Shown here one piece after another: positions 1 to 7,551 of a DNA stretch of 64,000 nucleotides; position 1 is the first letter of the stretch, and the number at the start of each line of letters is the position of its first letter. Below the pieces are notes generated by a model that made no database searches, had not been told where the DNA came from, and saw only the letters and a list, made by a program, of their open reading frames with translations. Origin of the DNA: CBDDIP01 sp965229005 (GTDB taxonomy: Bacteria; Actinomycetota; Acidimicrobiia; Acidimicrobiales; Ilumatobacteraceae); assembly GCA_965229005.1 (NCBI GenBank), contig CBDDIP010000002.1, positions 682,001 through 746,000 on the forward strand, read 5' to 3'. The position numbers and the translations under genes are program-made.

Positions 1-869
1 CCGGCGGTCGACGTTGGATCGTCGCGCTGATCGCCGGCGCCGTGCTCGTGGGCGGTGGCCTCGGGGTGGTGCTGACACGCGACGGTTCGAAGGATGCGAC
101 CGACGCGACCGGCACGCCGTCGGCGCCAGCGGTCACCACACCGTTGACCGACGCGACGGCTGCGGCCACCACGACGTCGACCGAGCCGCCGGCGACGGTG
201 CCGGCCACCGAGGCGACGGCAGCGCCGACCACCGTCGAGACGACGGTCGCGCCGACGACGCCGCCCACCACCGAGAACCCGAACGGGACGGTCAGTGGCG
301 CTCCGCTGGGGTCGCCTGCCGATCCGGCCTCTGCCAACCCGGTGGCCCACTTCGTCGGCAACCTGGGCACCGACGGCACCGACGCCGCGCCGAGCACTCC
401 CGCCGCGCTCTACGCCCGGTGGTTCCGCTTGCTCGAGGGCACACCGGTGTCCACCGCGGCAACGGCAGACGGGTTCCAGACCACGATCGCCGACGGATCG
501 ATGCTCGAGCTGGCCGGCTTCGATCTGGTCGGCGGCAAGGTCGGCGACCTGTCGCACTGCCCCGGCGGGACCGCGGCGGGCGCGTGCCAACGAGTCAGCG
601 CGTCGGTCGTCGTGGCCGACCTCCAGGTGAGCGGTGCGTCGACGTCATTCGACGCCCGCCGGTTGGGCGAGGTGCACATCGGCGACACCGCCGTGCTCTT
701 CCTGATCGAGACGTCGAAGACGATCGCCCGCATCGACGCGCCGGGTCTGCGCGTGGGCTTCGACGGCACCGTGCTCTCGCTGTCGGGGACGCTGCCGCCC
801 TCGGTGGGCATCACGGTGACGTTCGCCGACGGCACCGCCGAGATCGCCAGCCTCGCGCTCGCAGCCTGA
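1..869 (+). CDS. Thr-rich single-pass membrane protein, 5' end missing
   Basis: The reading frame is open from base 3 and ends at TGA 867-869, so the start lies left of the window. It begins with basic residues (GGRRW) and a hydrophobic segment (IVALIAGAVLVGGGLGVVL), which suggests one membrane span. About 70 residues rich in Thr, Pro and Ala follow, typical of a flexible extracytoplasmic linker. A globular domain of about 180 residues completes the protein. I do not recognise the family. The missing N-terminus could be a cytoplasmic domain such as an anti-sigma region, but nothing visible shows it. Confidence 0.7.
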   Translation, partial: GGRRWIVALIAGAVLVGGGLGVVLTRDGSKDATDATGTPSAPAVTTPLTDATAAATTTSTEPPATVPATEATAAPTTVETTVAPTTPPTTENPNGTVSGAPLGSPADPASANPVAHFVGNLGTDGTDAAPSTPAALYARWFRLLEGTPVSTAATADGFQTTIADGSMLELAGFDLVGGKVGDLSHCPGGTAAGACQRVSASVVVADLQVSGASTSFDARRLGEVHIGDTAVLFLIETSKTIARIDAPGLRVGFDGTVLSLSGTLPPSVGITVTFADGTAEIASLALAA

Positions 870-881
870 TCGGCCGGCCGG

Positions 882-1208
882 TCAGGCCAGTCGGGAGCGC
901 ACGTCGATCGCCCGATCGAGGTGCGTCGTCGCGAACCGCTCCAACAGGCGAGGTGTCGTGCACACCACGACCAGTTCGCCGCCGCCTTCGCGAGCGCGGC
1001 CCGCCGCGCCGAGCAGCACGCCCAGCGCGGTGTCATCGAGGGAGGTGACACCGTCGAGGTCGACGAGCAGCTCGGCACCCCGGTGCGCAGTGATCGCCTT
1101 CAGCAGGTGGTCGCGCCACGTGGCGACGGTGGCCATGTCCAGATCGCCCTGCACCTGCAGCGCTGGTGTGCCACCGACGACGACGAGCTTGCAGGACATG
1201 GACATCAC
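882..1208 (-). CDS. STAS-domain protein (anti-sigma factor antagonist type)
   Basis: A 108-residue protein consisting only of a STAS fold. It has the strand GTPALQVQGDLDMATV, the segment LLVDLDGVTSLDDTALGVLL and a following helix with GGGELVVVC. In the SpoIIAA/RsbV family a Ser/Thr in the middle segment is phosphorylated by a partner kinase; here the S of VTSLDDT is the candidate. No anti-sigma kinase or sigma factor sits beside it, so the partner is unknown. It converges with the gene on its left and lies downstream of the tad genes, separated by 45 bases. Several ATG codons lie at the start (MMSMSCK), so the exact start is uncertain by a few residues. Confidence 0.75.
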   Translation of the reverse strand: MMSMSCKLVVVGGTPALQVQGDLDMATVATWRDHLLKAITAHRGAELLVDLDGVTSLDDTALGVLLGAAGRAREGGGELVVVCTTPRLLERFATTHLDRAIDVRSRLA

Positions 1209-1253
1209 CGCGACGCTAGCGAGCGAGCCACGCTGGTCCCTGCTGGCTCCAGG

Positions 1254-1646
1254 TCACGGCGGTTCGAGCGCCATCGTCACGGTGGCGTCCACCGGTACGT
1301 CGGGCAGCAACCAGCCGATGAGCGGGACCTCGGTGTGGGTGACGTGCGCGGCCGTGACGGTGACCGTCGTGTTGCCCACGGAGGTGCTGACGTGCAGCTG
1401 GTCGAGCGTGACGGCATTCGTCGCGGCGGCCTCGGCTGCACCACCGTCGCCCGAGACGGCTGCGGCGCGAGCGCCCTCGCGAGCCGCGTGCTGCACCGCC
1501 AGCGCGTCGCGCACGACGACGGCCAGCTGCACCGCTGCCAACAGGAAGACCATCAGCAACGGCAGGCAGAGCGCGAGCTCCACCGCTGCCTGCCCGCAAT
1601 CGCGTGCCGACTTCGGCGGGCCGTCGTGCCGATCGCAGTCGGTCAC
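1254..1646 (-). CDS. TadE-like minor pilin/pseudopilin
   Basis: A 130-residue protein with the TadE layout. A short polar leader is followed by DCGQAAVELALCLPLL, where the conserved Glu of the type IV-like pilin segment sits in a hydrophobic helix, then AREGARAAAVSGD, a hallmark of TadE/TadG proteins. The rest is an extracytoplasmic domain. It starts right after the stop of the pilin-like gene (stop 1648-1650, start 1646) and is surely cotranscribed with it. The pair matches the gene order downstream of tadC in mycobacteria. It probably initiates or caps the Flp pilus or related surface structure. Confidence 0.8.
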   Translation of the reverse strand: MTDCDRHDGPPKSARDCGQAAVELALCLPLLMVFLLAAVQLAVVVRDALAVQHAAREGARAAAVSGDGGAAEAAATNAVTLDQLHVSTSVGNTTVTVTAAHVTHTEVPLIGWLLPDVPVDATVTMALEPP

Positions 1647-1647
1647 C

Positions 1648-1890
1648 TCAGACCCGGTCGATGATGTTGTCGAGCACGCGGTCGAAGAGGTCGCCGATCT
1701 TGCCGGCGCCGCCGCCAGCCGTGGCCCAACCGACCACCAACAACGCGACGACGGCCGCGCCCAACATCACGAGGGCGTACTCGGTGGTGGCCTGGCCGGG
1801 GTCGTCGTGGCGCAACTGCCAGCCGTGGATGCGAGCCGCGATGCGCAGGATGGGCCGGCGGATGCGGCCGGGATGGGGACGTCGATGCAT
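1648..1890 (-). CDS. DUF4244/Flp-pilin-like small membrane protein
   Basis: An 80-residue protein. A basic N-terminus leads to DDPGQATTEYALVMLGAA and a hydrophobic helix (VVALLVVGWATA), then a short amphipathic tail. The GQATTEYALVML segment is typical of DUF4244 and Flp major pilins, where cleavage before the Thr/Glu-containing helix by a prepilin peptidase gives the mature pilin. I chose the ATG at 1890 because it gives a short leader; the frame stays open to 2211 but that part overlaps intergenic sequence. It is the first gene of a two-gene unit with TadE and belongs to the tad locus further right, although two unrelated genes intervene. Confidence 0.8.
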   Translation of the reverse strand: MHRRPHPGRIRRPILRIAARIHGWQLRHDDPGQATTEYALVMLGAAVVALLVVGWATAGGGAGKIGDLFDRVLDNIIDRV

Positions 1891-2040
1891 GAGAGCCTCC
1901 ACAACGAACGGACGTGAACGTGGTGTGCGGCTGCACGAAGCAGCGATGCGGCTCAGCGTGAGCGACGGTGACTTGGACCATACCGAGCTCATGACGAACG
2001 CCAACGTGGGAGTCGGTTCGTGGCCCCGCCGGGGACATCC

Positions 2041-2085
2041 GTGGAGTGGGCCTCGAGCCGACGGGAGGCCGTTGGCCCACTCCAC
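2041..2085. repeat. Perfect 12-bp inverted repeat (hairpin) in the pilin-phosphatase gap
   Basis: GTGGAGTGGGCC (2041-2052) is matched by its exact complement GGCCCACTCCAC (2074-2085) around a 21-base loop. Directly repeated GGGGACA sequences flank it on both sides. It lies in the 320-base gap between the pilin-like gene (minus strand) and the phosphatase-like gene (plus strand). No coding potential is visible in the rest of the gap. It could be a regulator site, a structured leader RNA, or a member of a dispersed repeat family. Confidence 0.6.
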
Positions 2086-2210
2086 AGGGGACACGGCCGG
2101 CTCTACTCTGACGGGAGGAGGTGCCGGACGCGCTGGACATGAGACGCACGATCCCCGTCGCCATGACGCAGGTTCGAAGATTCGCGAACGTCGCCGCCGC
2201 CGACCGCCCA

Positions 2211-2792
2211 ATGATCCGCTTCGTCACCCACCCACAGGTCCGCATCGATCCTGCGACGCCGGTGCCGCAGTGGGGGCTGAACGACGTCGGGCGGGCGCGC
2301 GCGACGGCCATGCTGCGTCAGCCGTGGGTGGCGAACGTGGACCGCATCCTGTCCAGTGACGAGACCAAGGCGTTGGACACGGCAGCGATCGTTGCCGCCG
2401 CGATCGGCGTGCCGATCGACGTTCGTGTCGGGCTGCGGGAGAACGACCGGTCGAGCACCGGGTTCCTGCCGGGCGAAGAGTTCGAGTCGGTCGCCGACGC
2501 CTTCTTCGCCCACCCGGACCGGTCGGTGCGCGGATGGGAGACCGCTGCAGACGCGCAACGACGGGTCGTTGCCGCGACAGCGGACGTGCTCGAGGCAACC
2601 GGTGACGTGCTCGTCGTCGGCCACGGCGCCACGGGCACGCTGCTGCTGTGCCACCTGCTCGGTGTCCCGATCAGCCGCGGCGAGGACCAGACCGGCGGCG
2701 AGGCGGCGCCAGGCGGTGGCAACACGTGGACGTACGACCCGGTGAAGCGGACCGTGCTGCATCGCTGGCGCCCGATCGATCGGCTCGCCTGA
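2211..2792 (+). CDS. Histidine-phosphatase-superfamily protein with altered RHG motif
   Basis: A 193-residue protein when started at ATG 2211; a frame open from 2121 would add an unnatural leader. The fold of the phosphoglycerate mutase/histidine phosphatase superfamily is visible. There is a first strand MIRFVTHPQV, then SSDETKALDTAAIVA, then GLREND, and a late VVGHGATGTLLLCHLLG carrying the second His. The usual LVRHG is replaced by FVTHP: the His is kept, but the flanking Arg that binds phosphate and the Gly are changed. Activity may therefore be weak or altered. It sits inside the tad locus in the opposite orientation and probably has nothing to do with pili. Confidence 0.75.
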   Translation: MIRFVTHPQVRIDPATPVPQWGLNDVGRARATAMLRQPWVANVDRILSSDETKALDTAAIVAAAIGVPIDVRVGLRENDRSSTGFLPGEEFESVADAFFAHPDRSVRGWETAADAQRRVVAATADVLEATGDVLVVGHGATGTLLLCHLLGVPISRGEDQTGGEAAPGGGNTWTYDPVKRTVLHRWRPIDRLA

Positions 2793-2838
2793 CGCTGGGC
2801 CTCAACCGCGGATGGACGACAGGCGGTCGAGTGTCTGC

Positions 2839-3393
2839 TCACGCGGTCTCCCAGATGGATGCCCTGTCGAGGACAATTCCACGGCGGATCAGCTCAGGAG
2901 GGGCGTTGGACTCGGAGCGTCGAATCATGGCTGGTGTTCCGCTCGGGCGCCACGGCGAGGTGAGGGGCGGAACCGCCTGCGCCCATGCCGGAGGCTCAAG
3001 GCCGTTGCTGGCTGCGATGCTCTCGGCGACTCCCGCCAGAAGGTTGAGCGTCCACTGGTTGTTGGTCGCGGGCTCCGGCGTGATGACAGCACCGGCGTTG
3101 TCAGGGTCGCGGGTGGCGGCTTGGACGGCCAGCCGAAGCTTCAGCCAGGGGGCCTGTTCGGCGTCGGGCGTGGCGTCCGCGGCCGCAGCGAGGGTCGGCA
3201 CCGGAGTCAATGAGACGTCCAAGCGGAGCCCGGCGGCTTCTGCGAGCCGACTCAACATGCTCCAGGTCGCATCACTCTGTCCCGTCTCAACTCGAGTAAC
3301 GGTCGTCGTCGACGTTCCTGCCGATCTCGCAAGTGACTTGCGAGATCGTCCAGACGAGGACCGGATCTTGATCGCGATGGCGGCTGCATCCAC
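2839..3393 (-). CDS. XRE-family helix-turn-helix regulator, possible orphan antitoxin
   Basis: A 184-residue protein. Residues 10-55 form a Cro/C1-type helix-turn-helix (GRSRKSLARSAGTSTTTVTR, then VETGQSDATWSMLSRLAEAAG). A long acidic middle follows. The C-terminus (PPELIRRGIVLDRASIWETA) resembles the tail of XRE antitoxins paired with nucleotidyltransferase-type toxins. No toxin gene follows on the minus strand, so it may be an orphan. It lies between tadC and the pilin-like gene, where it breaks the tad gene order. The region just upstream (3394-3440) has a locally AT-rich patch around 3404-3410 that could hold its promoter. Confidence 0.65.
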   Translation of the reverse strand: MDAAAIAIKIRSSSGRSRKSLARSAGTSTTTVTRVETGQSDATWSMLSRLAEAAGLRLDVSLTPVPTLAAAADATPDAEQAPWLKLRLAVQAATRDPDNAGAVITPEPATNNQWTLNLLAGVAESIAASNGLEPPAWAQAVPPLTSPWRPSGTPAMIRRSESNAPPELIRRGIVLDRASIWETA

Positions 3394-3472
3394 GTGGGTA
3401 GCATATATGCGACCAGCCTGAGGGTCAATGCTGCGAGATCGACGTTGATCTCAGCTCGACTGAAGCGAGCGC

Positions 3473-4129
3473 TCATCCGCGGATCGACGACAGTGCGCCG
3501 AGCAGCAGCGGCACGATGGCGATGAGCACGAACGACGGCAGCGTGCAGACCACGAGCGGGCCGGCGAGCCGGACGGGCAGCTCACGGGCCGCTGCTTCTG
3601 CCGCGCGGCGACGCTGCGAGCGGGCGTCGTCGGCCAGCCGGTCGAGCACAGGCGCCAACGGCAGGCCGTAGCGATCCGCCATCGCCAGCGAATCGGCGAG
3701 CGGCACGGCCATCGTGCCCAGGCGGGCCGGCAGCTCGCTCAACGCGTCGGCGAACCTCGCGCCGTCGTCGATCGCGTCGATGACCGCGCCGAACGTGGGT
3801 CGAAGTGCCGTGTGCACGTCGTCGGCGATCGCGCTCATCGCTGCACTCGGCAGCAGACCGTTGCGAATGGCCAGCACGAGCAGCTCGATGGCATCGGGGT
3901 ACGCCGCAGCGACCTCGGCGGCAAGCCGTCGTCGATCACGGATGACGCAGGCCCGGCGTCCGAACCACCAGGCTGCGGCTCCAACGGCGAGCAACGGTGG
4001 ACCGATGACGACAGCGACCGTCACCGCGGTGATCGCCGCCACCAGGGTGCGCGATCGTCGCGACGGGCCGAACGATCGCGTCGGTACGAGGACCACGACG
4101 AGCAGTGCGGCGGCGCAGGCCGCGATCAT
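3473..4129 (-). CDS. tadC: TadC-like type II/IV secretion system F protein
   Basis: A 218-residue inner-membrane platform protein. It has two hydrophobic segments at the N-terminus, a cytoplasmic GspF-type domain (AAAYPDAIELLVLAIRNGLLPSAAM ... LADSLAMADRYGLPLAPVLDRLADDAR) and a C-terminal membrane span (LAGPLVVCTLPSFVLIAIVPLLLGAL). TadB and TadC together form the platform on which the TadA ATPase works. I chose the ATG at 4129 because it overlaps the tadB stop by four bases (ATGA), the junction style used throughout this operon. An upstream in-frame start at 4162 is possible. It is the last gene of the tadZ-A-B-C unit. Confidence 0.85.
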   Translation of the reverse strand: MIAACAAALLVVVLVPTRSFGPSRRSRTLVAAITAVTVAVVIGPPLLAVGAAAWWFGRRACVIRDRRRLAAEVAAAYPDAIELLVLAIRNGLLPSAAMSAIADDVHTALRPTFGAVIDAIDDGARFADALSELPARLGTMAVPLADSLAMADRYGLPLAPVLDRLADDARSQRRRAAEAAARELPVRLAGPLVVCTLPSFVLIAIVPLLLGALSSIRG

Positions 4130-4752
4130 CCGCGCCCTCCGATGATCCTGCGCATCCACCACCAGCCGGTGGCGTTCAGCGCCGCCCCGGCGGCCAGGGC
4201 CGCAAGGCCGATCGGTGATCCGAGCGCGGCGGTGCGCGTGGAGTCGTTGGAGACGAGCATCCAGCCGCCGAATGCCACGGGCACGATCGTGAGCACCCGC
4301 GCGCTCAGTCGCGCCTGCGCGCCCCAGGCCCGGCGCTCCTCGCTCATCGCTGCTCGATCACGTAGCACCGCGGCCGCGCGGTCGAGCGCCGCGCCCGACC
4401 CAGCGCCCATCGAGGCCGCGCCGACCAGCGCCTGGCGAAGCAGCGCTTCGTCGCCGCCAACGGTTCGGACGGCACGGAGCGCGTCGACCAGTGCGGCACC
4501 GTCGTCGCATGCGGTGACGACGGCTCGCACCCACGCTGGTGTGCCGTCGACGGAGCGGAACGCCATGGTCAGGGCGGTCCGGCACGACGAGCCGGTGCGC
4601 ACTTCGACAGCCATGCGTTCGAGCAACGGGATGCACGCGCCCGCGGTTGGTGCGGTCGTGCGTCGTCGAGGGCGCGTCGACGTCGATGCGCGACGAGTTG
4701 CGGACGCGACCACGATCGCGGTGGCGAGCGCCGCGCAGGCGGCGGTGATCAC
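4126..4752 (-). CDS. tadB: TadB-like type II/IV secretion system F protein
   Basis: A 208-residue membrane protein. It has an N-terminal hydrophobic helix, an Arg-rich linker, a GspF-type helical domain (CIPLLERMAVEVRTGSSCRTAL ... LRQALVGAASMGAGSGAALDRAAAVL) and a C-terminal pair of hydrophobic segments. It is short for TadB but like the compact mycobacterial versions. Its start overlaps the tadA stop by four bases, and its own stop overlaps the tadC start likewise, so the three are translated as a coupled unit. It should form the membrane platform with TadC. Confidence 0.82.
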   Translation of the reverse strand: MITAACAALATAIVVASATRRASTSTRPRRRTTAPTAGACIPLLERMAVEVRTGSSCRTALTMAFRSVDGTPAWVRAVVTACDDGAALVDALRAVRTVGGDEALLRQALVGAASMGAGSGAALDRAAAVLRDRAAMSEERRAWGAQARLSARVLTIVPVAFGGWMLVSNDSTRTAALGSPIGLAALAAGAALNATGWWWMRRIIGGRG

Positions 4753-5702
4753 GATGTGCCGATCATGTCGTCGAGCACGAAGCCACCACCGTCACCGACG
4801 CGCACCGCACCGATCTCGACGACGCGCCGCCCGCCGGTGCTGTCGCGTTCCAGGTGGACGACCGCGTCGATCGATGCCGCCACACGTCGCTCGATGGCCG
4901 CGAGCGGCCACCCGCTGGTGTCCTGCAGCACCAGCGTGGCCAGGCGGTCGAGGGCATCGCCGGCATGATTGGCGTGCACGGTTGCCATCGAGCCACCGTG
5001 GCCGGTGTTCAACGCCTGCAGCAGGAGCGCTGCCTCGGCGCCGCGGACCTCGCCGACCACCAGCCGGTCGGGACGCAGCCGCAGGGCCGTGCGCAGCAGC
5101 GTCGTCAGATCGACCTCACCGATGCCGTCGGCGCTGGCCGGCCGGGCCTCGAGGCGAAGCACGTGTGGATGGGCGAGGCGCAGCTCGGCGGTGTCCTCGA
5201 GGGTGATGATCCGCTCCGTGCCCGGCACGTGCTGCGCGAGCGCGTTGAGGAGCGTTGTCTTGCCGGATGAGGTGGCTCCGCTGATCAGCAGGTTCCGACG
5301 CGCGACGACGAGCCCGGTGAGCACGTCGACGATCCGCCCATCGCCGAACGCATCGAGAGGGAGGTGGGCAACGGCGAAGCGGCGAATGGCGATGCACGGC
5401 CCGTCGATGGCGATCGGGGGGATGACGGCGCAGACGCGCGAGCCGTCAGCGAGGCGAGCATCGACCATCGGCGTCGTTCGATCAACACGTCGTCCGACGG
5501 AGGCGAGGATGCGCTCGATCGCGATGTCGATGGCGGCACAGGACATGGTGCCCACGCGCGAGATCGAGCCGAAGCGTTCGACCCACACGTCGCCGCCGTT
5601 GTTGACGAGGACCTCGCTCACCGCAGGGTCGTTCAGCCAGCGCTCCAACCCGCCGAGCGCACTTCGCTCGGCGACCGGATCTGCATGCAGCATCCCGCTC
5701 AT
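4749..5702 (-). CDS. tadA: TadA/CpaF-family secretion ATPase
   Basis: A 317-residue hexameric secretion ATPase of the PulE/VirB11 class. The N-terminal domain contains LNDPAVSEVLVNNGGDVWVE. A Walker A motif GATSSGKTT lies near residue 143, followed by an Asp box (ITLEDTAELRL), a Walker B region (LRPDRLVVGEVRG) and a His box (TGHGGSMATVHAN). These are all the motifs expected for an active enzyme. It powers assembly of the Flp pilus through the TadB/TadC platform at the cytoplasmic face. ATGA overlaps join it to both neighbours. Confidence 0.92.
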   Translation of the reverse strand: MSGMLHADPVAERSALGGLERWLNDPAVSEVLVNNGGDVWVERFGSISRVGTMSCAAIDIAIERILASVGRRVDRTTPMVDARLADGSRVCAVIPPIAIDGPCIAIRRFAVAHLPLDAFGDGRIVDVLTGLVVARRNLLISGATSSGKTTLLNALAQHVPGTERIITLEDTAELRLAHPHVLRLEARPASADGIGEVDLTTLLRTALRLRPDRLVVGEVRGAEAALLLQALNTGHGGSMATVHANHAGDALDRLATLVLQDTSGWPLAAIERRVAASIDAVVHLERDSTGGRRVVEIGAVRVGDGGGFVLDDMIGTS

Positions 5703-6334
5703 CGCACGGCTCGCAGCGCGAGCCCGAACGTACGCGGCATCCGACCGGCGAGCATGCCCGCGTCGGCCATCCGCGCCACCGCTGGATCGAGGTCGACGAC
5801 GGCGACGATCGGAACGCCGATGGCGTGCTCGACGTCGCTGGGTCGCAGCGCACGTTCCGGTTCGCGCACGAGCACGATGCCACTGGGGCGCGCCGTCATC
5901 CGCACCGCCCGCTGCATGGCGACGAAACAGGCGCGAGTGACGAGTAGCGCGTGTGTGGCTGCGGCAACCAGCGCTGGTGGCGGTTCGCCGGTCCCGGCAT
6001 CGACGATGACGTCGTCGTCGAGCGAGGTGAGCGCATCGGCGAGGCGGGCCCCGCCGTCGTCGATCGAAGCGCGTCCGGCAGCACCCGGAGCCAGCACGTG
6101 CAGACCGGGTGCCACCTCGGTGCGAAGCCGACGAAGCGCCTCAGGTCCGCTGGTCGGCGATCGCAGCCACTCGTCGATGCCCGGCCCGGCAGGTTCGGTG
6201 ACGCCGAGTGCCGTGGTCACGTCGCCGGCGAGATCGACGACGGTGACGCTCGAGCTCGCCGAGCGGTCCAGTGCCAGGGCGCAGGCGACGACGGTGCTGC
6301 CCGCTCCGCCCTTGGCCGACCAACAGATGATCAT
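5699..6334 (-). CDS. tadZ: TadZ/CpaE-like MinD-family ATPase
   Basis: A 211-residue protein with an N-terminal deviant Walker A motif (SAKGGAGSTVVA), followed by VTVVDLAGDV and DDDVIVDAGTG, the pattern of the MinD/ParA/CpaE family. These proteins position the pilus machine or link it to the cell cycle. It lacks the receiver-like N-terminal domain of CpaE, as is usual for the actinobacterial Ssd/TadZ type. It is the first gene of the tad operon and its stop overlaps the tadA start. Only 64 bases separate it from the dehydrogenase gene upstream on the same strand, so its promoter may be short or shared. Confidence 0.82.
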   Translation of the reverse strand: MIICWSAKGGAGSTVVACALALDRSASSSVTVVDLAGDVTTALGVTEPAGPGIDEWLRSPTSGPEALRRLRTEVAPGLHVLAPGAAGRASIDDGGARLADALTSLDDDVIVDAGTGEPPPALVAAATHALLVTRACFVAMQRAVRMTARPSGIVLVREPERALRPSDVEHAIGVPIVAVVDLDPAVARMADAGMLAGRMPRTFGLALRAVR

Positions 6335-6398
6335 GGTTCCCCCGTGGGGTTGCAGTGCTCAGTCGGGGGAAGCCGACGAGCACGCTACCGAGGGACGA

Positions 6399-7352
6399 TC
6401 AGGGCAGTTCGTTGATCAACGGCTCGTGGGCGAGGAACCGAGCGAGGTTGTCGTTGAAGAGCACCGCAGCGCGGTGGCGAGACAGGTCGGTGCCACCCGA
6501 CGAGTGCGGGGAGATCAACACGTTCGGCATGGCCCACAGCCGGCTGTCGGCGGGCAGTGGTTCGACTGCGAACACGTCGAGAGCGGCAGCGCCGAGGTGG
6601 CCGGACTCGAGCGAGGCGATCATCGCCGGCTCGTCGATGAGCTCGCCGCGACCGACGTTGACCAGGTGTGCGCCTGCGGGCAGCATCGCCAGCTCGGCTG
6701 CGCCGATCATGTTGCGCGTCTCCTCGGTGAGCGGCGCGGTGAGCACGAGGTCGTCCAGCAGCGGAAGCAGCTCGTGCAGCCGAGTGGTCGTCCACGTCTC
6801 GCACGGCTCGGCACCCGATGGCGTGCGGCGCAGGCCGATCGGCCGCATCCCGAACGCCAGACTCAGTCGCGCGACTTCCGCACCGATCGCGCCCATGCCG
6901 ACGATCCCGACGACGCGGCCCTCGGCATCGGCCACCGCACGCGTCTCCCACCTCTTCGCCTGCTGGTCGCGCGCCCACGACGCGGTGTCGCGCGTCATCG
7001 CCAGCAGCTGCATCATCACCGTGTGGGCGATCGGCGTGGCGGACGCACCGCTGGAGTTCGTCAGGCGCACCTCGCGTTCGCGCAGCATGGCGAACACGGG
7101 GTGATCGGTGCCGGCGTTGGCGAGGTGCATCCAGCGCAGGCGCGGCACCTGCAGCGCGATGCTCATGAACGTGGCAGCGCGATCCGGCCAGACGTCACCG
7201 GAGAAGAAGGCGATGTCGATGCGCTCGAGATCGGCGGGATCGACCTGCTCGCCGGGTCGCAGGACGACCGTCTGGAGCCCCGGTGCCGTCGCCAGCCACT
7301 CCGCTCCGTAGCGCTCGAGCGCGGTGTCGGTGCAGAACAGCGTGAGGCTCAG
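6399..7352 (-). CDS. D-isomer-specific 2-hydroxyacid dehydrogenase
   Basis: A protein of about 317 residues. The central Rossmann domain has GIVGMGAIGAEVA, which binds NAD(P). The substrate lobe has the usual catalytic set: Arg in NVGRGELIDE, Glu in DVFAVEPLP, and His in NVLISPHSSGG. It probably reduces a 2-keto acid or oxidises a D-2-hydroxy acid; the substrate cannot be read from sequence. The start is unclear. The frame stays open into the selC gene, and no ATG, GTG or TTG occurs between there and the conserved fold. A CTG at 7350-7352 overlaps the stop of a 24-codon ORF and is my best guess. Confidence 0.82.
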   Translation of the reverse strand: MSLTLFCTDTALERYGAEWLATAPGLQTVVLRPGEQVDPADLERIDIAFFSGDVWPDRAATFMSIALQVPRLRWMHLANAGTDHPVFAMLREREVRLTNSSGASATPIAHTVMMQLLAMTRDTASWARDQQAKRWETRAVADAEGRVVGIVGMGAIGAEVARLSLAFGMRPIGLRRTPSGAEPCETWTTTRLHELLPLLDDLVLTAPLTEETRNMIGAAELAMLPAGAHLVNVGRGELIDEPAMIASLESGHLGAAALDVFAVEPLPADSRLWAMPNVLISPHSSGGTDLSRHRAAVLFNDNLARFLAHEPLINELP

Positions 7353-7423
7353 GAGGACTGCACCTTCTTCACCGCGAACGCAGCGAGGCCGACCAGTGCG
7401 AGGAGGATGAGCAGTCGCTTCAT
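7349..7423 (-). CDS. 24-residue hydrophobic peptide, possible leader of the dehydrogenase gene
   Basis: ATG 7421-7423 opens a short frame that begins MKRLLILLAL, continues as a hydrophobic helix and ends in KKVQSS at TGA 7349-7351. Such tiny single-span peptides with a basic tail are common in actinobacteria. Its stop overlaps the likely CTG start of the hydroxyacid dehydrogenase by CTGA, which suggests translational coupling. It could be a genuine small membrane protein, a leader peptide, or a chance ORF. Confidence 0.45.
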   Translation of the reverse strand: MKRLLILLALVGLAAFAVKKVQSS

Positions 7424-7457
7424 GGGCGCAGACTACTCGGCCACTACGGTGACGACC

Positions 7458-7550
7458 GGAGGTGTCAGGGCACCTGGTGGGCTCCGCCGCCTTCAAAGCG
7501 GTCGAGACGGGCGATCCCCGTCTGGCGGGTTCGATTCCCGTCCACCTCCG
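7458..7550 (+). tRNA. selC: Selenocysteine tRNA (anticodon TCA)
   Basis: A 93-base gene that folds as tRNA-Sec. The acceptor strands are GGAGGTG (7458-7464) and CACCTCC (7543-7549), with discriminator G 7550. The D arm has at least six pairs with one bulge, closed by a 4-base TGGT loop, which is the extended Sec-type D stem. The anticodon loop CTTCAAA (7491-7497) carries TCA at 7493-7495. The long variable arm AGACGGG/CCCGTCT (7505-7523) has seven pairs, and the T arm is GCGGG-TTCGATT-CCCGT. TCA reads UGA, which excludes Leu and Ser despite the long variable arm. The 3' end is not followed by CCA. It implies that SelA, SelB and at least one selenoprotein are encoded elsewhere. Confidence 0.92.
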
Positions 7551-7551
7551 C
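7528..7551 (+). repeat. Left attachment-site copy inside selC
   Basis: These 24 bases (T arm to 3' end of selC) recur at 8473-8496 with one mismatch (T versus G in TTCGAT[T/G]CCC). A tRNA 3' end duplicated as a direct repeat is the standard footprint of site-specific integration. This copy is the one that completes the functional tRNA gene. Confidence 0.85.

Noticed and set aside
3252..3476. A 74-codon minus-strand frame upstream of the XRE gene
   Set aside because: It overlaps the XRE start in another frame and has no family pattern.
7458..7550. tRNA-Leu or tRNA-Ser because of the long variable arm
   Set aside because: The anticodon is TCA, which reads UGA, and the D stem and loop are of the selenocysteine type.
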